From Bacillota bacterium (GTDB lineage: Bacteria; Bacillota; Bacilli; Alicyclobacillales; SLC66): DNA of 33,719 bases. The position numbers were made by a program, and so were the translations under genes. How positions within the stretch are numbered: the stretch's first letter is position 1; every line of letters starts with the position of its first letter. Positions 12,353-21,368 of the stretch are shown piece by piece. The stretch spans positions 1 to 33,719 of the forward strand of contig JAJZCL010000008.1 of the NCBI GenBank assembly GCA_021846165.1, in the 5' to 3' direction. The notes below the pieces were generated by a model. That model was not told the DNA's origin and made no database searches. It worked only from the letters and a program-made list of their open reading frames with translations.

Positions 12353-13501
12353 TTACTTTGCGTCGCGCAGCAGTTGACTGGCGATCACCATGCGCTGCAC
12401 CTCGTTGGTGCCTTCATAAATCTGCGTGATCTTAGCGTCGCGCATCATTCGCTCCACGGGGTAATCACGCGTGTAACCGTACCCGCCATGGATCTGCACC
12501 GCTTCCGTCGTCACCCGCATGGCCACGTCGGATGCCGTCATTTTTGCCATTGCCGACGCCTTGCCATACGGCAGGCCGTTATCTTCCAGCCAGGCGGCCT
12601 GGTACGTCAGCAAACGCGCCGTTTCAATCGCTGTCGCCATGTCGGCCAGTTTGAATTGGATCGCCTGAAATTCGGCGATCGGCTTGTTGAACTGCGTGCG
12701 GTTTTTGGCGTACTCAAGCGCCGCATCAAGCGCCCCCTGTGCGATGCCGAGCGCCTGCGCCGCGATGCCGTTGCGCCCGCCGTCCAGCGTCATCATGGCG
12801 ATCTTGAAACCTTGCCCGCGCTCGCCGAGAATGTTTTCTTTCGGCACCCGGCAGTCTTCAAAAATCAGTTCCACGGTCGGTGATGAACGGATACCCATCT
12901 TTTTTTCTTTTTTGCCAAAAGTAAAGCCTTCCATTCCTTTTTCCACGATAAAACCCGTAACGCCACGCGATTTTTGATCTGGATCGGTACTCGCAAAGAC
13001 CACATAGGTATCTGCCACGCCGCCGTTGGTGATGAACACCTTGCTGCCGTTCAAAATGAACGAGTCGCCGTCTTCCGTTGCCGTCGTACGCAAACTGGCC
13101 GCATCCGTTCCGGCGCTGGGTTCGGTCAAGCCATAAGCGCCAATTTGCGCACCTTCGGCAAGGGGTTTCAGGTACTTTAGCTTCTGTTCTTCATTCCCGA
13201 ACTTGTAAATCGGCCAGGAGGCGAGGGACAGGTGTGCGGACAGCGTCACGCCCGTTGAGGCACAAACTCGCGACAGTTCCTCGACCGCGATCACATAGCT
13301 TAAAAAATCCATTTCCGCGCCGCCGTACTTTTCCGGCCAAGGAATGCCGGTTAACCCGAGTGCGGCCATCTTGTCAAAGATCGTACGGTCAAAGCGCTCC
13401 TCTTCGTCGCGCTCCGCCGCGCTCGGCGCCACTTCCTTCAACGCGAAATCACGCACCACTTTGCGCAGCGCCTGCTGCTCGTCATTCAAAGTAAAATCCA
13501 T
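12353..13501 (-). CDS. acdA: Acyl-CoA dehydrogenase (AcdA-like)
   Basis: 382 aa; [91 protein letters not shown]; close to Bacillus AcdA. Confidence 0.93.
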   Translation of the reverse strand: MDFTLNDEQQALRKVVRDFALKEVAPSAAERDEEERFDRTIFDKMAALGLTGIPWPEKYGGAEMDFLSYVIAVEELSRVCASTGVTLSAHLSLASWPIYKFGNEEQKLKYLKPLAEGAQIGAYGLTEPSAGTDAASLRTTATEDGDSFILNGSKVFITNGGVADTYVVFASTDPDQKSRGVTGFIVEKGMEGFTFGKKEKKMGIRSSPTVELIFEDCRVPKENILGERGQGFKIAMMTLDGGRNGIAAQALGIAQGALDAALEYAKNRTQFNKPIAEFQAIQFKLADMATAIETARLLTYQAAWLEDNGLPYGKASAMAKMTASDVAMRVTTEAVQIHGGYGYTRDYPVERMMRDAKITQIYEGTNEVQRMVIASQLLRDAK

Positions 13502-13525
13502 GGCAGTTCCCCCTCGTCAGTTCCG

Positions 13526-14665
13526 TTATTGAGTCAACGCCTTAGCCACCACAATTCGCTGGATCTGGTTGGTACCTTCGTAAATTTGCGTCACTTTTGC
13601 GTCCCGCATAAACCGCTCGACCGGATACTCTTTCGTGTAGCCGTAGCCGCCCAAAAGCTGCACCGCATCCGTCGTCACCCGCATGGCCATATCGGTCGTG
13701 TACAGCTTGGCCATCGACGCTTCGAGCGTGCAGGGAAGGTCGCGCGCTCGAAGCGACACGGCGCGATAGGTCATCAGTCGCGCGGCCTCAATGCCTGTTG
13801 CCATATCGGCAAGCATCTCCTGGATCGCCTGAAATTCCGCGATCGGACGCCCGAATTGGCGCCGCTCCATCACGTAGGCGACCGCGGTGTCATAGGCAGC
13901 GCGAGCGATGCCAAGCGCCTGCGCAGCGATGCCAATGCGTCCGCCATCGAGTTGCGACATGGCAATGCGAAAGCCTTCGCCCTCTTCACCAAGCCGCTGG
14001 TTCACCGAAATCCGCATATCGTCAAACAAAAGCTGCGCGGTGGCCGAGCCGTTCAACCCCATTTTACGCTCCTTATGACCAATCACAAAACCCGGTGTTC
14101 CGCGCTCGACGAGAAAAGCGGTGATGCCGCGCGAACCTTTAGCCGGGTCGGTTTTCGCGAACACGTTGTAGACGTCCGCCTCACCGCCATTTGTAATGAA
14201 CACCTTGCTGCCATTTAGCACGTACGTGTCGCCGTCGCGCACCGCGCGCGTTTGAATCCCTTTCGCATCCGACCCGGCACCGGGCTCAGTCAACGCAAAA
14301 GCGCCGATCATTTCCCCTGTGGCTAATTTCGCCACATACTTCTCGCGTTGTTCTGGCGTACCGAAGTGGAGAATGGGCAGTGTGCCCACCGACGTATGTA
14401 CAGCGAGAATTACGCCAACGGCGGCACTGGCATAGGAAATCTCTTCAATCGCAAGCATGTAGGACATGTAGTCGGCACCTACCCCCTCATACTCTTCGGG
14501 GATAGGCAGTCCAAGCAGACCAAGATCCGCCATTTTGCGAATGATGGCACGGGGGAACTCATCCTTGTCGTCAATACTCGCAGCGTGCGGAATGATCTCT
14601 TTTTTGGCAAAATCGCGCACCAGTTTGCGCATGGCGGTTTGTTCCTCTGTCAAGCGCAGATCCAT
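13526..14665 (-). CDS. Acyl-CoA dehydrogenase (second paralogue, butyryl-CoA dehydrogenase-like)
   Basis: MDLRLTEEQTAMRKLVRDFAKKEI…, [54 protein letters not shown]; start at internal ATG 14665 preferred over the track start at 14686. Confidence 0.92.
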   Translation of the reverse strand: MDLRLTEEQTAMRKLVRDFAKKEIIPHAASIDDKDEFPRAIIRKMADLGLLGLPIPEEYEGVGADYMSYMLAIEEISYASAAVGVILAVHTSVGTLPILHFGTPEQREKYVAKLATGEMIGAFALTEPGAGSDAKGIQTRAVRDGDTYVLNGSKVFITNGGEADVYNVFAKTDPAKGSRGITAFLVERGTPGFVIGHKERKMGLNGSATAQLLFDDMRISVNQRLGEEGEGFRIAMSQLDGGRIGIAAQALGIARAAYDTAVAYVMERRQFGRPIAEFQAIQEMLADMATGIEAARLMTYRAVSLRARDLPCTLEASMAKLYTTDMAMRVTTDAVQLLGGYGYTKEYPVERFMRDAKVTQIYEGTNQIQRIVVAKALTQ

Positions 14666-14686
14666 GGCCGCGCACCTCCTCACCAA

Positions 14687-15532
14687 TCAGGCGTATTGAT
14701 AAAACCCGCGCCCTGATTTTTTGCCCAAATACCCTGCCTCCACGTATTTGCGCAGCAGCGGACACGGACGGTACTTGGAATCGGCGAAGCCTTCGTAAAG
14801 TACCTCCATGATGTATAGACAGGTATCCAGCCCAATAAAATCCGCGAGTTGCAGCGGTCCCATCGGGTGACTCATGCCCAGCTTCATGATCTCGTCGATC
14901 GCTGCGGGCTCTGCGACGCCTTCATAAAGGCAGTAAATCGCCTCGTTGATCATTGGCATCAATATGCGGTTGGAGATAAACCCAGGAAAGTCCCGCACCG
15001 CGATGGGCGTTTTGCCCATGTCTTTTGCGAGTGTTTCTATCGCCTGATACGTCGCGTCAGAGGTCTGCAGTCCGCGGATCATCTCGACGAGCTTCATCAT
15101 CGGCACGGGGTTCATGAAGTGCATGCCCATCACTTGCTCAGGGCGACGAGTCACCGCCGCGAGTTCAGTAATCGGGAGCGACGAGGTATTGCTCGCCAGC
15201 AGCGCGTCCTGCGGCGCGATCTGATCCAGTTTGCGGAAAATCTCCTTCTTGACGTCCATTTTTTCAATGGCCGCTTCAATCACCACGTCCGCCTCGGCGG
15301 CCATGGCAAGATCGGTGGTTATGCGGATGCGGCCAAGTGTCGCTTCCACGTCTTCTTGCGTCAGTGTGCTTTTTTTGACGAACCGTTCCAAGCTCGTGCG
15401 AATCGTTTTCATCCCGCGCTCGGTAAACTCGTCCTTCACGTCCTGCATGATGACGGAAAAACCAGACTGCGCCGCCACCTGAACGATGCCGCTTCCCATT
15501 TGGCCGGCACCTATAATCATTAATTTTGTCAT
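14687..15532 (-). CDS. hbd: 3-hydroxybutyryl-CoA dehydrogenase
   Basis: 281 aa; [77 protein letters not shown]. Confidence 0.96.
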   Translation of the reverse strand: MTKLMIIGAGQMGSGIVQVAAQSGFSVIMQDVKDEFTERGMKTIRTSLERFVKKSTLTQEDVEATLGRIRITTDLAMAAEADVVIEAAIEKMDVKKEIFRKLDQIAPQDALLASNTSSLPITELAAVTRRPEQVMGMHFMNPVPMMKLVEMIRGLQTSDATYQAIETLAKDMGKTPIAVRDFPGFISNRILMPMINEAIYCLYEGVAEPAAIDEIMKLGMSHPMGPLQLADFIGLDTCLYIMEVLYEGFADSKYRPCPLLRKYVEAGYLGKKSGRGFYQYA

Positions 15533-15536
15533 CGTA

Positions 15537-16724
15537 TCAAACGTCCTTTCCTGGCACTTCGATTAACACGGCGTCTCCTTGCGCGGCACCGCTGCAAATC
15601 GCAGCCACGCCAAGTCCACCGCCCCGTCGCCTGAGTTCGTAAATGAGCGTCATCAAGATCCGTGCGCCGCTGGCGCCGATCGGATGACCAAACGCGACCG
15701 CGCCGCCGTTCACGTTGACGAGTTCGGGGTCAATGCCGATCATCTGCATGCTGGTAAGCGCGACCGCCGCAAACGCCTCGTTAATCTCAAACAGCTTAAT
15801 ATCACTCGCGCTTTTGCCCGTCTTTGCAAACAGCTTTTGCATCGCAAGCGCCGGGGTAGTGGCGATGTACTTCGCCTCGGCTCCCGCCTCGGCGTGACCG
15901 TGCAGTATGGCGAGTACGTCACGACCCTCGCGCCGCGCCCGCTCTTCGCTCATGACGACGAGCGCCCCCGCGCCATCGTTGACGCCGGGCGCGTTGCCGG
16001 CCGTCACAGAACCAGTCGGATCAAATACTGGGCCTAGCCGTGCGAGTTGCTCTAGACTCGTGTCCTTACGCGGTGCCTCGTCGGCAGACACGACGGTGTC
16101 GCCTTTTCTGCCCTTCACCGTGACGGAAACGATTTCATCAGATAGACGGCCTTCCTCCATCGCCGCGATTGCACGCTTTTGTGAGCGTAGCGCCCACTCG
16201 TCCTGCGCCTCGCGAGTAATGCCGTACTCCCTGGCCACGGTTGAACCGTGAACGGCCATATGCACACCGTGAAAGGAACACATGAGCCCGTCACGCAGCA
16301 TCAGATCCTCCACCTTGCCGTCATTCATACGCAGGCCAAAGCGCGCACTCGCAAGCGCATATGGCGCGTTCGACATGCTCTCCATGCCGCCAGCGACGGC
16401 GATCTCGATGTCGCCCGCGCGAATCATCTGATCCGCGAGCGTGACGGCGCGAAGACCGGATGCGCAGACCTTGTTAATCGTTTCTGTTGCCGTTTCCCAA
16501 GGGATGTCAGCCTTTCGTGCGGCTTGCCGCGAGGGGATCTGCCCCGCTCCCGCCTGCAATACCATGCCCATGATCACTTCGTCGACTGCATCTGGCGCCA
16601 CTCCTGCTCTTTGCAACGCCTCGCGGATCACAACCCCGCCGAGTTCCACTGCGGGCAAACTAGCCAGCGCCCCACCAAACTTACCAAACGGCGTACGCGC
16701 CGCTCCGACGATCACACTTTTCAA
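15537..16724 (-). CDS. Acetyl-CoA C-acetyltransferase (thiolase)
   Basis: 395 aa; [12 protein letters not shown] active-site Cys, ELNEAFAA-type [50 protein letters not shown] start. Confidence 0.96.
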   Translation of the reverse strand: MKSVIVGAARTPFGKFGGALASLPAVELGGVVIREALQRAGVAPDAVDEVIMGMVLQAGAGQIPSRQAARKADIPWETATETINKVCASGLRAVTLADQMIRAGDIEIAVAGGMESMSNAPYALASARFGLRMNDGKVEDLMLRDGLMCSFHGVHMAVHGSTVAREYGITREAQDEWALRSQKRAIAAMEEGRLSDEIVSVTVKGRKGDTVVSADEAPRKDTSLEQLARLGPVFDPTGSVTAGNAPGVNDGAGALVVMSEERARREGRDVLAILHGHAEAGAEAKYIATTPALAMQKLFAKTGKSASDIKLFEINEAFAAVALTSMQMIGIDPELVNVNGGAVAFGHPIGASGARILMTLIYELRRRGGGLGVAAICSGAAQGDAVLIEVPGKDV

Positions 16725-16748
16725 AGTGTTCCACCCCGTTTCCGTTGT

Positions 16749-16770
16749 CGACCGAGCGTTCGTTCGGTCG
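16749..16770. promoter_or_regulatory. Palindromic TetR-type operator upstream of the thiolase operon
   Basis: CGACCGA-gCGttCGt-TCGGTCG: perfect 7-bp arms plus symmetric internal CG pairs, 22 bp, just downstream of an AT-rich TATGATAAT -10-like segment and about 25 nt upstream of the thl start. Confidence 0.65.
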
Positions 16771-16874
16771 TTTGCTCTAGATTATCATATTTTTGTCACT
16801 CTCAAAAGGGGGAAAGAAGAAATTAATTGCGATATGCGGAATCGTAACCTGATCCCTCATCTCGCCAACAGCAA

Positions 16875-16913
16875 AAGGCCCGTTCAGCGACAATATGTCA
16901 CTGAACGGGCCTT
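16875..16913 (-). terminator. Intrinsic terminator of fadF
   Basis: AAGGCCCGTTCAG cGACA ata TGTCa CTGAACGGGCCTT near-perfect stem (one mismatch) followed on the minus strand by TTTTGCT, about 25 nt past the fadF stop. Confidence 0.85.
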
Positions 16914-16936
16914 ATTCTTCTAGCGACGGTTATCAA

Positions 16937-18928
16937 TCAGATCGCCTGCAGCAACAGCTCCGCCACATCGAACGTCAACACTTCCTCCTCGACGCCCTTC
17001 GCCTTCGTGCCGTCGATCATCATCGTCATGCAGTAAGGGCAGGCCGTCGCGATCGTCGTCACCCCTGTCGCCAGCGCCTGTTCCGTGCGCAAGACGTTGA
17101 TCCGCTGCTTGCCCGTTTCTTCCTTGAACATCGAGCCGCCGCCGGCCCCGCAGCACATGCTTCTGTTGCGCGTACGATCCATTTCCACCAGCTTCAGCCC
17201 TGGAATCCGAGACAGAATGTAACGCGGTGCGTCATACACATCGTTGTAGCGTCCCAGATAGCAGGAGTCGTGATACGTCACCGTGCGCTCCACGGCCTTT
17301 GTCGGTTGAATCTTACCCGCCTTCATCAGACCGGCCAAAAACTCCGTATGGTGAATGACCTCCGCCTCAAGACCGAAGTCCGGGTACTCTTTTTTGAAGT
17401 TGTTATATGCATGCGGATCGGTGGTGATGATTTTTTTGACCCCATACTCCTTAAACAGCTCCACGTTCGTTTGCACGAGTTCCTGATACAGAAATTCGTT
17501 GCCAAGACGCCTCGCCGTGTCGCCGTCGCTCTCTTCTTCTGTCCCCAGCACGGCAAAGTCCACCCCTGCCTGCCGCAAAAGCTCCACAAACGCCCGCGCG
17601 ATCTTCTGATTGCGCACATCAAACGACGCCGCTGACCCCACATAGTACAGGTACTCCACCTTGCCTTCGACATCCGCCATCGTTTTTACATCAAGGCCAT
17701 CCGCCCACTCCAGCCGCGCCGAACGCGGGCGCCCCCACTCGTTCGACTGCCGCTCTAGGCCTGTAAACGCGCGATTGATCTCACCCGACGCCTTGCCCTC
17801 CGTCAACACGAGGTTGCGGCGCAAATCGATGATCAGGCTGACGTGTTCATTCCACACTGGACAGGCTTCTTCGCAGGCACGGCAGGTCGTGCAGGCCCAA
17901 ATCTCGTTCTCCGTGTACACCTCACCGACCAGCGACGGCAACTCTACTTCTTCCAAGGTTTCGGCGCCCGCCGCTTTTGCCATATTTTGCCGCTTGACCA
18001 GACTCGGCCCCGCCTCCACCAACGCTTCTTTCATTTTCAGAATCAGATACTTGGGCGACAAGTCTGTGCCGCTCATCATTGCGGGGCAGTTGACGTGACA
18101 GCGCCCGCACTCCGTACACGCAAACCCATCGAGCAACTGCTTCCACGTAAATTGCGTCACTTTTGCGACGCCAAACTCCTCCACGCTTTCGTCCGACAAA
18201 TCCAGGGTTTTGATCTTGCCGACGGGGCCCAAATTGCGGTAATACGAATTCACCATCGCCCCGATCATGTGCATGTGCTTCGAGCGTGGAATCAACACAA
18301 GAAACCCGAAGATGGAAAGCGTGTGCGCCCAAAACAACACTTGAATCCAAACGCTCGCCACGACCGGACTGACGCCAAAAAAGAGATGGCCGAACAGGTT
18401 CGACATCGGCGCCGCCATGCCTGGCATCACGCCCGTACGCGCCGCATCAAGGCCCCCGACGAGGAACGTCGTCGTGACGATGACAAAGATCAAAAACAGG
18501 ATAAATCCCGCTTCAAACGTCGGCTCAATCCGAATCGGCCGCACAATGTAGCGACGGATCAGCGCGACCACCACGGCAATCATCACAAACACCGCCGCCC
18601 ACTCCTGCAAGAACGTGAACCAGGGTGCCGTAAAACCTGGAATGTGCGACCCCGACAAGCCAAACGCGAAAAAGTCGAGTTCGCCAAACGCCAACACAAT
18701 GAAGCCCCAGAATATAAAAGAGTGACCGATTCCCGCAGGTTCCGCCAACACCTTAGCCTGTCCGAGTACATACTTTACAAAACTGCGGACGCGCAGATTT
18801 TTGGGTTCACTGCGGTCTTCCGCCTGACCCAATCTCACAAACTGATAGCGGCTGTATACCCCCGACCCGAATCCAGACAGCGCTGCGATCGCCAACACGA
18901 TAAATAGGATGAGATTTAAAAAGTACAC
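16937..18928 (-). CDS. fadF: Membrane-anchored iron-sulfur oxidoreductase, FadF/HdrD-like
   Basis: 663 aa; N-terminal NarI-like membrane segments, two 4Fe-4S motifs (CTECGRCHVNCP, CTTCRACEEACP), two CCG domains (CYLGRYNDVYDAPR…CCGAGGG); adjacent to acdA-rpoE as in Bacillus ywjF (fadF). Confidence 0.88.
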   Translation of the reverse strand: MYFLNLILFIVLAIAALSGFGSGVYSRYQFVRLGQAEDRSEPKNLRVRSFVKYVLGQAKVLAEPAGIGHSFIFWGFIVLAFGELDFFAFGLSGSHIPGFTAPWFTFLQEWAAVFVMIAVVVALIRRYIVRPIRIEPTFEAGFILFLIFVIVTTTFLVGGLDAARTGVMPGMAAPMSNLFGHLFFGVSPVVASVWIQVLFWAHTLSIFGFLVLIPRSKHMHMIGAMVNSYYRNLGPVGKIKTLDLSDESVEEFGVAKVTQFTWKQLLDGFACTECGRCHVNCPAMMSGTDLSPKYLILKMKEALVEAGPSLVKRQNMAKAAGAETLEEVELPSLVGEVYTENEIWACTTCRACEEACPVWNEHVSLIIDLRRNLVLTEGKASGEINRAFTGLERQSNEWGRPRSARLEWADGLDVKTMADVEGKVEYLYYVGSAASFDVRNQKIARAFVELLRQAGVDFAVLGTEEESDGDTARRLGNEFLYQELVQTNVELFKEYGVKKIITTDPHAYNNFKKEYPDFGLEAEVIHHTEFLAGLMKAGKIQPTKAVERTVTYHDSCYLGRYNDVYDAPRYILSRIPGLKLVEMDRTRNRSMCCGAGGGSMFKEETGKQRINVLRTEQALATGVTTIATACPYCMTMMIDGTKAKGVEEEVLTFDVAELLLQAI

Positions 18929-18979
18929 GCAGTTCCACTCCCCCGTTATGTTAATATCCCATACTTCCCTTTGAATTTT

Positions 18980-19008
18980 ATCATACCACCGTCGTCAATG
19001 AGTGACTA
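18980..19008 (-). promoter_or_regulatory. Candidate sigma-A promoter of fadF
   Basis: Minus strand -10 TATGAT (18985-18980), 17-bp spacer, -35 TAGTCA (19008-19003, 4/6 match) embedded in the palindrome below. Confidence 0.55.
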
Positions 19009-19016
19009 GCCATTCA
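18999..19016. promoter_or_regulatory. FadR (TetR family)-like operator at fadF promoter
   Basis: TGAGTGACTAGCCATTCA: imperfect palindrome (TGARTGRCTAGYCAYTCA) resembling the Bacillus FadR box TGAATGANTANTCATTCA; overlaps the candidate -35. Confidence 0.65.
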
Positions 19017-19030
19017 TTATTCTTTTTTTC

Positions 19031-19062
19031 ATGAAAAATCCGTGAACATCGTTCACGGACGT
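19031..19062 (-). terminator. Intrinsic terminator of the chemoreceptor-cytochrome gene
   Basis: Minus strand CCGTGAAC-GAT-GTTCACGG followed by ATTTTTCAT, immediately 3' of the stop at 19072. Confidence 0.8.
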
Positions 19063-19071
19063 ATTTTTAAT

Positions 19072-21228
19072 TTATTTTTGAGTTTGTTGAACCAGCCAAT
19101 TTGCCACTGTCTGAATATCGCTGGAGTTTGTCAAGCCTCCGCCGGGCGGCATCACCGTTCCGCCAGTCTTGATCTTATCTGCGATCTGGCTCAGACTTAA
19201 CCTGTTGCCAATGCCAAGCAGCGCCGGTCCGACACTTCCCTGCAGGCTTTGTCCGTGGCACCCTGAGCAATCCTGCATGAAAATTTGGTATCCTGGCATG
19301 TTGACGTCGAGTATGCCGTTTTTGGAAACACTCGCTTGCTGCGACGGCGCTGGATTGGTGATTGCCGTATGCGATTTGCTGAAATATTGCAGCGAAATCC
19401 CGGTTCCGCCTCCGACCACCACGACCACCACCGCGGCAATCGCCCATAACGCGCGTCTTGACAGCGGTTTGCGCCCCCCGCCCCCTTGCTCTGCGATTCC
19501 CCCCACTCGCCGCGCATCTTGCGTCATTTCCGATTGATTCATCTTAAAGTGGGAGACCAGTTCGTTCAGCCCCATCGACAAATTGCTCGTCCCTTGCGCC
19601 GTGGTCGCAAGGTTCTCCATCACACGCTCAATCTCGTCCGTCGTTTGTCTGACGCGCTCTGCGCTCTCCGCCGTTTCGGCCACCTTACCCGCCACCCTGC
19701 GCACTGCCTCCATCATCTCTTCTGAGCGGCTAACTTCAGCATTCGCAACCTCGGCAATTTTGCCCACTTCACCCGCAGTGTTGTTAACAGCCACAATGAT
19801 TTGCTTGAGCGACTCGCCGGATTCATTGGCCATCGTCACGCCCGCTTCCACCGCTTGCATGCTTTCCCGCGAAGACAGCGCGCTGGCTTCCGTGATGCTG
19901 AGGATTTCGTTGAGGATAGAACTGACCTGTGCCGACTCTGCGCGCGTCTGTTCCGCCAGTTGTCGCACTTCTTCCGCCACCACCGCAAATCCGCGCCCAG
20001 CCTCTCCCGCTCGCGCGGCTTCAATCGACGCATTCAAGGCGAGCAGGTTGGTTTGTTCCGCAATTTCCTGAATTGTTCCAGCGATGGTTTCCACCTGATT
20101 GGAGTACTGTTGGAGTTCCGTCATGCGCTTTTCTGTTTCTTGCGACTTGCTCCGAATCTCCTGAATATTCTCCAGTGTTCGTCCAATCGTCGCTTGACCA
20201 ATCCGCGCAACCCGCTCCGCCTCTTCGGCGAATTGTCGGGTGGTGGTGATCGATGTTTGCGCAGTTCGCACCAGTTTGACCAGTTCCTCAAGCGCGCGCG
20301 TTGTCATTCCGATATCTTTTTCCTCGTCCAATGCGTTCTGCGCGGTGCTTTGCATTTGCCTGGCAATTTCCGATACTGACGCCGCCGCTTCCTGAATGGA
20401 CGAGGCGTTCTCTTCCGACGCCGCATTGAGATCCTTCGCGCTGTGCCTGATTCCTTCAAGCAGTTCGCGCAAATGAGCGACCATCTGGTTGGTGGCGGCC
20501 ATCGTCTCGCCAATTTCGTCGCCTGAGGTCACGCGCAGTTCTTCCACACCCAAATACCCGGCCGCGACTTCTTCCGACACGCTCATCAGTTTACGTAACG
20601 AGTTGGCAAACTGGTTGGAGTACAGGTAGGCGATCACCAGGCCAAGCAGGATGACCACAATGGAGATCGCCCACTCGATAATGTTGGTGACGGTGTCATA
20701 CGCACTCACGCGCTTGTTCAAACTGTTCTCCGCCGTTTTCTTGCTTTGCTGATACTTGACCAGTGGCTCGATCATCGTTTGGTAAGGCACATTCGTGTAC
20801 TGTTCCTGCGCGATGCGCAGGTTCCTGCTCTTGATCAGTTGGAATGCGCTTGCATTCCCGTTCAGGTAAGAGCCGAAATTGCTGCGAAACTGATTCAGTA
20901 GCCCCGCATTCGCGGCGTTGGTGGTCAGATTGTTGAGTTGAATCCATTCGCGGTTGATTTTCGCCACATACTGATGGTATTCATTTAGCATCGCTTGCTG
21001 CTTGCTCGGCGGCGCGAGCAGGTACCACGCGCCATCGTCGTTCATCTGACGCACTTCGCTGTCGATGGTCTGTGCGAGCAGCACTTCTTGGTTGTTGGTC
21101 ATCATCTCGTTGTTTAGCGTGTTGATCTGGGAGCGAAAGTAGCCGCTTAGAATGCTGGATATCAGCACCAGTACAAGGATGATCGAAAAACTCAACATCA
21201 GTTTGGCACGTATCGACAAGCCCTTCAT
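19072..21228 (-). CDS. Methyl-accepting chemotaxis protein fused to a C-terminal transmembrane helix and c-type cytochrome domain
   Basis: 718 aa: N-terminal TM, 4HB-like sensor, second TM ([22 protein letters not shown]), HAMP, MCP signalling hairpin ([40 protein letters not shown]), then [31 protein letters not shown] (third TM) and [22 protein letters not shown]…[12 protein letters not shown]…IQTVANWL (class I cytochrome c). Confidence 0.92.
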   Translation of the reverse strand: MKGLSIRAKLMLSFSIILVLVLISSILSGYFRSQINTLNNEMMTNNQEVLLAQTIDSEVRQMNDDGAWYLLAPPSKQQAMLNEYHQYVAKINREWIQLNNLTTNAANAGLLNQFRSNFGSYLNGNASAFQLIKSRNLRIAQEQYTNVPYQTMIEPLVKYQQSKKTAENSLNKRVSAYDTVTNIIEWAISIVVILLGLVIAYLYSNQFANSLRKLMSVSEEVAAGYLGVEELRVTSGDEIGETMAATNQMVAHLRELLEGIRHSAKDLNAASEENASSIQEAAASVSEIARQMQSTAQNALDEEKDIGMTTRALEELVKLVRTAQTSITTTRQFAEEAERVARIGQATIGRTLENIQEIRSKSQETEKRMTELQQYSNQVETIAGTIQEIAEQTNLLALNASIEAARAGEAGRGFAVVAEEVRQLAEQTRAESAQVSSILNEILSITEASALSSRESMQAVEAGVTMANESGESLKQIIVAVNNTAGEVGKIAEVANAEVSRSEEMMEAVRRVAGKVAETAESAERVRQTTDEIERVMENLATTAQGTSNLSMGLNELVSHFKMNQSEMTQDARRVGGIAEQGGGGRKPLSRRALWAIAAVVVVVVGGGTGISLQYFSKSHTAITNPAPSQQASVSKNGILDVNMPGYQIFMQDCSGCHGQSLQGSVGPALLGIGNRLSLSQIADKIKTGGTVMPPGGGLTNSSDIQTVANWLVQQTQK

Positions 21229-21368
21229 GTATTCAATGACTCCTTTGTCGTAAAGTTTTTATAACCGATCATAGAAACTTCTCATAATATACTTGAAATC
21301 ATGACGGTCTGCATCAAGCGCTTTTATCTCAAATTATAATCGATGTTTTTTTATTTTTGTCTACAATA

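Noticed and set aside
11691-12377. 228-aa plus-strand ORF opposite meaB
   Set aside because: Antisense shadow ORF; low-complexity composition typical of reverse translation of GC-rich coding DNA.
13529-14218. 229-aa plus-strand ORF opposite the second acyl-CoA dehydrogenase
   Set aside because: Antisense shadow of a conserved gene; no motif or SD support.
12353-14665. Tandem acyl-CoA dehydrogenases considered as a recent duplication
   Set aside because: The proteins are clearly diverged and belong to different ACAD subgroups, as is usual in such operons.
14849-15523. 224-aa plus-strand ORF opposite hbd
   Set aside because: His/Arg/Leu-rich composition, exactly antisense to hbd, no recognisable domain.
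17843-18907. 354-aa plus-strand ORF opposite fadF
   Set aside because: Arg/His/Gln-rich shadow translation antisense to a clearly coding gene with Fe-S and CCG motifs; GC-rich codon bias produces long antisense ORFs.
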